Below, piece after piece: positions 1 through 4,767 of a DNA stretch of 5,543 bases (position 1 is its first letter; each line of letters begins with the position of its first letter). Source of the DNA: Rikenella sp. (GTDB lineage Bacteria; Bacteroidota; Bacteroidia; Bacteroidales; Rikenellaceae); the NCBI GenBank assembly GCA_029054535.1, contig JAIDFC010000036.1:1-5543 (forward strand), read 5' to 3'. Made by a program: the position numbers and the translations under genes. Under the pieces are notes generated by a model. It was not told where the DNA came from. It saw nothing but the letters and a program-made list of their open reading frames with translations, and did not search any database.

Positions 1-290
1 GCATCGGTACTCCCCGTAGGAATCGTCGACGATCAGTCGTACCCGCCGTTGTCGCTGTTTGAAGCAGACACGGCCCATTGCCCACCGCGGGCACGCGGAC
101 CGGAGCCGGTGGGCGAAAATGCGGATCGAAACATTCCGTCAAGTAGATTGCGAAAAAGGATCCGAGTAAGGAGCGACTCTTCCCGCAATATAAAAAATCG
201 AGTCGAGGACGTTAGTACTTAGAAACAGAGAGATTCCGGATCGCACGCTCGAGTCGGAAACCGTGCATCGAACGAGCCTTTCGTCCGAGA
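1..290. other. Upstream intergenic region without a supported gene
   Basis: No reading frame here has a convincing start, length or recognisable protein content. One + frame is open from the left edge to a stop near 222, but its translation is basic and low in family-like features. The stretch contains the GC-rich inverted repeat at 78-116, a weaker inverted repeat (ATTGCG at 147-152 with CGCAAT at 184-189), and an 8-base direct repeat TCGAGTCG at 198-205 and 249-256. A minus-strand ATG lies at 4-2 with GGGGAG just upstream of it, so a divergent gene could begin at the very edge, but none of its coding sequence is visible. I recognise no tRNA, riboswitch or other RNA family. Confidence 0.6.
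78..116. repeat. GC-rich inverted repeat (hairpin), 10-bp stem
   Basis: TTGCCCACCG (78-87) pairs with CGGTGGGCGA (107-116), including one T-G wobble, around a 19-nt loop. Smaller competing hairpins lie inside it: CCGCG/CGCGG at 85-98 and ACCGG/CCGGT at 99-110. No T-tract follows on either strand, so it is not a standard intrinsic terminator. It could be the 3' hairpin of a gene left of the window, an operator, or chance in GC-rich DNA. Confidence 0.4.
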
Positions 291-302
291 GCAAACGTTT
301 GC
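291..302. promoter_or_regulatory. Perfect 12-bp palindrome over the -33 element (candidate operator)
   Basis: GCAAACGTTTGC is its own reverse complement. It ends on the TTTG taken as the -33 element of the gene 1 promoter, so a protein bound here would block RNA polymerase. A central CG flanked by AAA/TTT is typical of LacI/GalR-family operators, and the core is the same as that of E. coli PurR-type sites. The regulator is not in the window. Recognition by a LacI-family protein is inference from the site's shape. Confidence 0.45.
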
Positions 303-329
303 ATAAACCGGAGAAAATGTGTAATATTG
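298..329 (+). promoter_or_regulatory. Bacteroidota-type promoter for gene 1
   Basis: TTTG at 298-301 and TAATATTG at 322-329 are separated by 20 nt. The Bacteroidota vegetative promoter is TTTG, 19-21 nt, then TAnnTTTG, so this is a full -33 match with ideal spacing and a single mismatch in the -7 box. Transcription would start near 336, giving a leader of about 65 nt before the ATG at 401. This also argues against the upstream in-frame ATG at 263, which lies before the promoter. Confidence 0.65.
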
Positions 330-341
330 TGAGTTTTTATT

Positions 342-367
342 CGGGGGGCGTTGTGAACGCCTGCCCG
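342..367 (+). promoter_or_regulatory. Strong hairpin at the 5' end of the gene 1 leader
   Basis: GGCGTT (347-352) and AACGCC (356-361) pair perfectly around a GTG loop. The stem continues as CGGG (342-345) with CCCG (364-367), past a small internal loop (G346 against T362-G363). It would sit roughly 6 to 31 nt into the predicted transcript and about 33 nt before the start codon. It may stabilise the mRNA or serve as a regulatory structure. It is not a terminator, since no T-tract follows. Confidence 0.5.
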
Positions 368-400
368 CGAGAAACGAACTACCCAAACCAAATAATCCAT

Positions 401-2257
401 ATGAAATCTTTTATAGTTCGGTCCTGTTTGATCGGCGGGACCCTTTTGTCGAGCTGCCTGTGGGGCGGCATGGCGCGGCTTTCGGCTCAGACCGTCCGGA
501 CAGAGGCGCGGCCGGCGAAGGAGAAGAATGCTCCGTTGTTTACGACCGATATTGCCGTGCTGGCGGATGGCCGGGTCGTGCTGTCCAATAAGGGCGATCG
601 GTCGGTTCGGATCTATGCGGCGGATGATTGGACCGCTCCGGTGCGGAGTTGGACCTTCGAGCAGGTTCCGACCGGGATTGCCGTGGGAAAGGTCGGTGGA
701 GCGGAGCGGATTTTTGTAACCACGTTCGAGAAGCGGGGGACGCTGGAGGTGATCGATCCGGAGGCGGAGGGTTCGGCGGCGGTGCGCTCTGTGAACGTGG
801 GATCAGGAGCGACGGCGCCAGTGGTTTCGGCCGACGGGCGGCGGGTTTATGTGATGAACCAGTTTGCCGCCACCGTGGATGAAGTCGATCCGATTGCCGG
901 AAAAGTGGTTCGGAGCGTGCGGGTGTTGCGCGAACCGAAAGGCGGTGTCGTTTCTAAAGACGGCAAGTATTTGTTCGTTACCAATTTCCTGCCGGCACAA
1001 CGAGCCGATGTCGATTACGTGGCGGCGGATGTGTCGGTGATCGACCTGGGGAGCTTCAAGAAGATCAAGGATGTCAAGCTGGCCAACGGGAGCAATGCGT
1101 TGCGGGGGATCGCGCTGAGTCCGGACGGGAAATACGTGCTGGTTTCGCATAACATGGGGCGGTTTACGGTGCCGACTTCGCAGCTGCAGCAGGGGTGGAT
1201 GAATACCAGCGCGATGAGCGTGGTGGATGCCGAGACGTTGGAATTTCTGGGGGGGATCGTGCTCGACGAACCGGAACGCGGGGCGGCCGGGATTTGGGAT
1301 ATTCGGAGCGTGGGGAATAAGATCTACGTTTCGCACTCCGGGACGCACGACATCAGTGTGATCGACTATCCGGCGATGGTCGAGCGGCTCAAGGGGTATC
1401 GCGGGACGAAAGAACAACTGTCGTACGACTTGCGGTTTTTGTACGGTGCCCGGCAGCGGGTGAAAGTGGAGGGGAACGGGCCTCGGCGGATGGCCGTTTC
1501 GGCGGATGGGGGGCGGCTTTATGTGCCGACCTATTTTTCCGATACGCTGAACGTGCTGGATGTGGCGACCGATGCGGTGGTGGATGCGGTGCCGTTGGTG
1601 GCGGGTCGGACCGAGACCGACGTGCAGGCCGGGGAGCGGATTTTCAACGACGCGGCCTATTGTTTCCAGAATTGGCAGTCGTGCAACGGCTGTCATCCGG
1701 GCGAGGCGCGGAGCGACGGGATGAACTGGGACCTGATGAACGACGGGATCGGGAATCCGAAGAACTGTAAGAGCTTGTTGTACTCGCACTTTACGCCGCC
1801 GTGCATGATCTCCGGGATTCGGGCCGACGCCGCGATTGCCGACCGGAAAGGGTTTACGCACATTCAGTTCTATGATATTCCGGAGGAGATGGCTGTGCAG
1901 GTGGATGCCTATGTGAAGAGCTTGCGGGCGGTGCCGAGTCCGTATCTGGTGGACGGACGGCTGTCGGAAAAGGCTTTGGCCGGAAAGGCGGTGTACGATA
2001 AACTGAAGTGCGGCGATTGTCATAATGGGGAGTACTATACCGACATGCAGATGCACCGGATCGGCGCGGATATCGAATTCGAGAAGGGGTGGGATACGCC
2101 GACCTTGCGGGAGGTGTGGCGGACCGCGCCGTACCTGTTCGACGGTCGCGCGGCTACCATGCGCGAGGTTTTCGAGGTCCATCGGCATGGGATCGAGGAT
2201 AAGAAGGTGAGCGCCAAGGAGATCGACGCGCTGGTCGAATACGTGAACTCATTGTAG
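401..2257 (+). CDS. Exported YncE/YVTN-type beta-propeller fused to a di-heme cytochrome c peroxidase/MauG-like domain
   Basis: The 618-residue protein is predicted to be exported. Its N-terminus MKSFIVRSCLIGG is followed by a lipobox-like LSSC (C19) and a possible signal peptidase I site after LSA (A29), so lipoprotein versus soluble periplasmic is open. Residues about 45-400 carry repeated DGK/RxxxVxN-type blades (for example SKDGKYLFVTN and SADGGRLYVPTY), typical of YncE/YVTN propellers. Residues about 405-618 hold two heme c sites, CNGCH (428-432) and CGDCH (537-541), and the block DTPTLREVWRTAPYLFDGRA near 565-584, characteristic of MauG/CcpA-type di-heme proteins. Extra cysteines C421, C456 and C468 surround the first heme site. 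The fusion layout is known in bacteria; the substrate is not. I place the start at 401, not the in-frame ATG at 263, because the promoter lies between them and a signal peptide begins at 401. Gene 2 follows after 25 nt, suggesting an operon. A redox or peroxidase role is inferred. Confidence 0.88.
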   Translation: MKSFIVRSCLIGGTLLSSCLWGGMARLSAQTVRTEARPAKEKNAPLFTTDIAVLADGRVVLSNKGDRSVRIYAADDWTAPVRSWTFEQVPTGIAVGKVGGAERIFVTTFEKRGTLEVIDPEAEGSAAVRSVNVGSGATAPVVSADGRRVYVMNQFAATVDEVDPIAGKVVRSVRVLREPKGGVVSKDGKYLFVTNFLPAQRADVDYVAADVSVIDLGSFKKIKDVKLANGSNALRGIALSPDGKYVLVSHNMGRFTVPTSQLQQGWMNTSAMSVVDAETLEFLGGIVLDEPERGAAGIWDIRSVGNKIYVSHSGTHDISVIDYPAMVERLKGYRGTKEQLSYDLRFLYGARQRVKVEGNGPRRMAVSADGGRLYVPTYFSDTLNVLDVATDAVVDAVPLVAGRTETDVQAGERIFNDAAYCFQNWQSCNGCHPGEARSDGMNWDLMNDGIGNPKNCKSLLYSHFTPPCMISGIRADAAIADRKGFTHIQFYDIPEEMAVQVDAYVKSLRAVPSPYLVDGRLSEKALAGKAVYDKLKCGDCHNGEYYTDMQMHRIGADIEFEKGWDTPTLREVWRTAPYLFDGRAATMREVFEVHRHGIEDKKVSAKEIDALVEYVNSL

Positions 2258-2282
2258 AACGCTTCGGGGGGAATACGGAATT

Positions 2283-3473
2283 ATGGGCTTTCGTGTCGTC
2301 TACAATATAGATAAGGTGTGGTTCCGGGGGTTCGGTGAGATGGTCGGCGAGATGCTCGACAAACTCGAGGCCGCTTGCGACCGAGGGGGGATCGTGCCGC
2401 TGCGGTTGGTCTTTTTCGGCAATCCGGACAATAATGTTCAGTATCTGGAGCACCGGGCGTGGCTGCTCCGGTTGATCCGCGAGCGGTGCGAACGGTTCGG
2501 ATGGCGGATGCCGCTGGTGAGCTACGTGGCGCAACGGTCGCTGGATTCGGGGTTGGTGATGGAGTCGCAGTGCGTCTCGCGCGAAAATTCGGCGCTGGTG
2601 AGGGATTGCGTTTCGGCGACGGGGGGAGTGCGCTACTTTACGATCGAGAACGAGGAGGGGAAACGGCTCTTTACGGAGGGGATCTTGCCGACGTCGATCG
2701 ACGCGCCGATCCTCGACCAGTCGAACGAAGTGCTCGGTAAGCTGGGCGAGGTGCTCGACGCGGAGGGGATGGCGATTCATACCATCGTGCGGCAGTGGAA
2801 CTACATCGAGCGGATCACCCACGTGCCGGATCATCCGGGGGCGAACCAGCATTACCAGGATTTCAACGACGCCCGGTCGCACTTCTACGCGCGGACCGAG
2901 TGGCGGGGCGGTTATCCGGCGGCCACCGGGATCGGGACCTCGCACGGCGGGATTATGGTCGAGGTCGATGCGGTGGATTTCCGGCTGCGGCGTTGTGTGG
3001 CGGCGGCGTTGGACAACGCCTTGCAGGTGGCGGCGCACGACTACTCGCAGAACGTGCTGATCGGGGTGGCCGACAAGATTTTCCGACACAAAACGACGCC
3101 CAAGTTCGAACGGGCCAAGGCGGTGGTCGGAACCGTCGATTCGGGGGTGCAGGTCTATATCTCGGGGACGGCGGCCATTCGGGGCGAAGAGTCGCTCACC
3201 GGCGTCGGGATCGAACGCCAGACCGTTATTACGCTCGAGAACATCGACTACTTGATCTCGCGCCAAAACTTGCGCAAACATGGAGTCAAGGTCGAAAAAT
3301 CGCCCGAAATTCAAATATTTCGCGTATATTTGAAAGCCGAGAACCTGTTGGAGCCGGCTCGGCGGATTATCGAAGAGACCTATCCGGAGGTGCGGGCGCT
3401 GTATGTGCTGACCGACGTGTGTCGCGACGAGCTGCTGATCGAGATCGAGGGAGTGGCTTTCGCCAGGCATTGA
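2283..3473 (+). CDS. Chorismatase-fold protein (FkbO/Hyg5/XanB2-like), cytosolic
   Basis: The protein has 396 residues and no signal peptide. The N-terminal half (about 1-150) includes FFGNPDNNVQYLEHR. The central block RQWNYIERITH (170-180), then YQDFNDAR (191-198) and GYPAATGIG (210-218), follows the R-WNY, (Y/R)-x-F-x-x-(A/G)-R and PA(A/S)TGIG pattern of chorismatases. The C-terminal RidA/YjgF-like part has VYISGTAAIRGEESL (291-305) and then IERQTVITLENI. Known relatives convert chorismate to 3,4-dihydroxycyclohexadienoate (FkbO), 3-hydroxybenzoate (Hyg5) or 3-/4-hydroxybenzoate (XanB2). I cannot say which product applies here. Older databases label such proteins pteridine-dependent deoxygenase-like. 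A G-rich tract (2266-2271) precedes the start. The 25-nt gap to gene 1 implies cotranscription. The 3' part contains an AT-rich palindrome (3310-3334) with codons unlike the rest of the gene. Family fold is well supported, exact activity is inference. Confidence 0.75.
   Translation: MGFRVVYNIDKVWFRGFGEMVGEMLDKLEAACDRGGIVPLRLVFFGNPDNNVQYLEHRAWLLRLIRERCERFGWRMPLVSYVAQRSLDSGLVMESQCVSRENSALVRDCVSATGGVRYFTIENEEGKRLFTEGILPTSIDAPILDQSNEVLGKLGEVLDAEGMAIHTIVRQWNYIERITHVPDHPGANQHYQDFNDARSHFYARTEWRGGYPAATGIGTSHGGIMVEVDAVDFRLRRCVAAALDNALQVAAHDYSQNVLIGVADKIFRHKTTPKFERAKAVVGTVDSGVQVYISGTAAIRGEESLTGVGIERQTVITLENIDYLISRQNLRKHGVKVEKSPEIQIFRVYLKAENLLEPARRIIEETYPEVRALYVLTDVCRDELLIEIEGVAFARH
3310..3334. promoter_or_regulatory. 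AT-rich 9+9 bp palindrome inside gene 2, containing a perfect -7 box
   Basis: TTCAAATAT (3310-3318) and ATATTTGAA (3326-3334) are perfect inverted repeats with a 7-nt spacer. The right half, with one spacer base, reads TATATTTG (3325-3332), an exact TAnnTTTG -7 element. I find no TTTG 19-21 nt upstream, so the promoter match is only half complete. If active, it would start a transcript near 3339 with a leader of about 185 nt to gene 3. It could equally be an operator, or chance within codons for QIFRVYLK. Confidence 0.3.
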
Positions 3474-3523
3474 CCCCGCGGAGCGAGAAACAGAGTAAAA
3501 AAAAGACATAAAAAACTAACACC

Positions 3524-4243
3524 ATGAAAAACATCAAGTCATTCGCAACATCTTTGGCGGCTGCGGCTGTATGCGGCGCGGCGTTGATTCTCTCATCGTG
3601 CGGCTCGTGCGGCGCGCCGAAAGAGGGGGCGGATCAATCTCAAAACGCTACTGCCATGAACAAAGCACCGTATCAGAAGAAGTACACCAACGCAGACTTT
3701 TACGACGCACAAGGGAATTTCAAACAGGATGTCGCTAAGGAGGCTTTCCTGGATATGTTCGCGCATTACGACGTGCCGTTCACGCCGTTGATGGAGAAAG
3801 ACATCTGGTTCACCGACTTCGGACTGGGCGACTTCGAGAACTGCGGGATGGGGGGGATTTTCTGGATCAACGATGCCGACGAGGGCTATTTTGCGCACAG
3901 CATCTATCTGTTGCCGGGTCAGATGATCCCGGAACACAAACACGTGAAGACCGCTTTTCCGGCTAAGAAAGAGTCGTGGATGGTGGACAAGGGCTGGGTC
4001 TACAACTTCTCGGAAGTAGGCGAGCCGACGGAAGGGGCAGAGGCGTTGGTGCCGGAGTCGCAGAAGGCGACGACTGTGTCGAAGAATTATGTGAAGCAGC
4101 AGCTGGGCGAAGTGCTGACCTTGAAAGCGCCGGAATCGTGGCACTTCATGATGGCGGGGCCGGAAGGGGCTATCGTTTGGGAATTTGCCAACTACCATGA
4201 CAATGACGGGCTGCGGTTTACCCAGCCGAAAGCGGCGCTCTAA
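3524..4243 (+). CDS. Lipoprotein with D-lyxose isomerase-like cupin domain
   Basis: The protein has 239 residues. Residues 1-25 form a lipoprotein signal peptide ending in the lipobox LSSC, so C26 would be lipidated and the protein anchored at an envelope membrane. After a short linker (about 27-50) comes a cupin. FTDFGLGDFENCG (96-108), PGQMIPEHKH (131-140, H138 and H140), E150 and DKG (155-157) form the first metal motif, and GEVLTL (195-200) with APESWHF (202-208, H207) the second. The order and spacing resemble D-lyxose/D-mannose isomerases (Lyx_isomer family), whose metal is bound by two His, a Glu and a later His. Those enzymes are normally cytosolic, so the export signal is unusual. 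An in-frame ATG at 3656 (M45) would give a leaderless form. The 50-nt gap after gene 2 has no promoter I can see, and the A-rich bases before the ATG are typical of Bacteroidota. Isomerase activity is inferred; a binding-only cupin is possible. Confidence 0.75.
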   Translation: MKNIKSFATSLAAAAVCGAALILSSCGSCGAPKEGADQSQNATAMNKAPYQKKYTNADFYDAQGNFKQDVAKEAFLDMFAHYDVPFTPLMEKDIWFTDFGLGDFENCGMGGIFWINDADEGYFAHSIYLLPGQMIPEHKHVKTAFPAKKESWMVDKGWVYNFSEVGEPTEGAEALVPESQKATTVSKNYVKQQLGEVLTLKAPESWHFMMAGPEGAIVWEFANYHDNDGLRFTQPKAAL

Positions 4244-4264
4244 GCGGGGGGGGGCTGACGATTG

Positions 4265-4308
4265 TGCGTGCCTTATCGCGGGCCTTGGCGGTGCGGTACT
4301 GGCACGCA
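4265..4308 (+). repeat. Long two-part hairpin after gene 3
   Basis: TGCGTGCC (4265-4272) pairs with GGCACGCA (4301-4308). After a small internal loop, TATCGCG (4274-4280) pairs with TGCGGTA (4292-4298), with two G-U pairs. The total is about 15 bp. It is followed by AAGAAAATAC, not T residues, so it is not itself an intrinsic terminator. It may protect the 3' end of the gene 3 mRNA or be part of a repeat element. Confidence 0.45.
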
Positions 4309-4327
4309 AAGAAAATACCGCTTTTTC

Positions 4328-4366
4328 AGCGGAGGCGGGGAACGCGAGTTTCTCGTCCTCCGCTTT
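4328..4366 (+). terminator. Terminator-like hairpin with GCGA tetraloop
   Basis: AGCGGAGG (4328-4335) pairs with CCTCCGCT (4357-4364). Past a single bulged T4356 the stem continues with CGGGGAAC (4336-4343) against GTTTCTCG (4348-4355), including G-T wobbles, and closes on the GNRA-type loop GCGA (4344-4347). That is about 16 bp in total. The following tract TTTG is short, so termination may be partial. A weaker alternative pairs CCGCT (4318-4322) with AGCGG (4328-4332). Its position suits the end of the gene 1-2-3 transcript. Confidence 0.55.
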
Positions 4367-4414
4367 GTAACAAGATACTACTAACCCGAATTCAAAAAAA
4401 CATACGACCGAGTT

Positions 4415-4732
4415 ATGAGAACATTCGACCATGTCGGCATACCGACCTCGACGCCCAAGCCGGGCGAAGTCTACAATGAAGGGATGAAAGTGTGGCTCAC
4501 CGATTTCGCCAAGAGTGCGAATCGGATCGAATGGCTGCGTTTCGAGCCCGACTCGTGGATGCCGGAGCTGATCCGGACCACGACCCATATGGCCTACCAG
4601 GTAACCGATCCGGAAGCGGAGATGGCCGGGAAAAAGGTTCTGCTGCCCCCCACCGATTGCGGGGGAGGGAACTGGATCGCCTTCGTCGAAGAGGAGGGGA
4701 TTGCCGTGGAACTGATGTGGAAGGTGCAATAA
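4415..4732 (+). CDS. Small VOC (glyoxalase-fold) metalloprotein
   Basis: The protein has 105 residues, no signal peptide, and two beta-alpha-beta modules typical of the vicinal oxygen chelate superfamily. The four expected metal ligands are present: H6 in FDHVGIP, E39 in IEWLRFE, H58 in THMAYQV and E99 in AVELMW. VOC members with this H-E-H-E set include glyoxalase I and various lyases and epimerases, usually acting as dimers when this short. The dhaK start lies only 35 nt downstream, so the two genes are very likely cotranscribed. That suggests a substrate linked to dihydroxyacetone or a related keto-sugar, or removal of methylglyoxal formed from triose phosphate. Neither can be told from sequence alone. 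No Shine-Dalgarno is seen before the ATG; the leader contains an A7 run. The conserved IEWLRFEPDSWMP segment gives a family flavour but I cannot name a specific orthologue. Confidence 0.82.
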   Translation: MRTFDHVGIPTSTPKPGEVYNEGMKVWLTDFAKSANRIEWLRFEPDSWMPELIRTTTHMAYQVTDPEAEMAGKKVLLPPTDCGGGNWIAFVEEEGIAVELMWKVQ

Positions 4733-4767
4733 ATAACGCGATAGTCTAACAATACACTGAAAACGAG

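Larger units (their letters stand above)
4244..4414. other. Structured intergenic region between genes 3 and 4
   Basis: This 171-nt gap starts with a run of nine G (4246-4254) directly after the gene 3 stop. It then holds two long hairpins (4265-4308 and 4328-4364) and ends in an A-rich leader to gene 4. I find no clear TTTG/TAnnTTTG pair, so the promoter of gene 4 is undefined. Short open frames cross the region but show no protein-like features. Confidence 0.55.

Noticed and set aside
2..15. Minus-strand ATG at 4-2 with GGGGAG upstream as the start of a divergent gene
   Set aside because: Only one codon would be inside the window, so it cannot be supported; Shine-Dalgarno matches carry little weight in this phylum.
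33..134. Minus-strand 33-codon frame ending at 33
   Set aside because: Too short, Gly/Ser/Pro-rich, no family resemblance or supporting signals.
147..189. Inverted repeat considered as a minus-strand terminator (T5 after the stem on that strand)
   Set aside because: The stem is short and interrupted, and there is no minus-strand gene to its right that would need terminating.
198..256. Direct repeat TCGAGTCG, two copies
   Set aside because: Only 8 bases, two copies, no further flanking similarity; expected by chance.
263..400. N-terminal extension of gene 1 from an ATG at 263
   Set aside because: It lies upstream of and across the predicted promoter (298-329). The encoded 46 residues have no domain character, and a signal peptide begins at the ATG at 401.
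212..400. Minus-strand open frame of 62 residues
   Set aside because: It overlaps the promoter, hairpin and leader of gene 1, has no recognisable protein features, and is explained by chance.
803..2188. Long minus-strand open frame opposite gene 1
   Set aside because: It is rich in His, Arg and Pro, typical of the antisense of GC-rich genes, and opposite a clearly functional di-heme protein.
2154..3509. Long minus-strand open frame opposite gene 2
   Set aside because: Same antisense-type composition; gene 2 on the + strand has family motifs.
4185..4479. Short + strand frames crossing the gap between genes 3 and 4
   Set aside because: They overlap both flanking genes out of frame and the hairpins, with no protein-like content.
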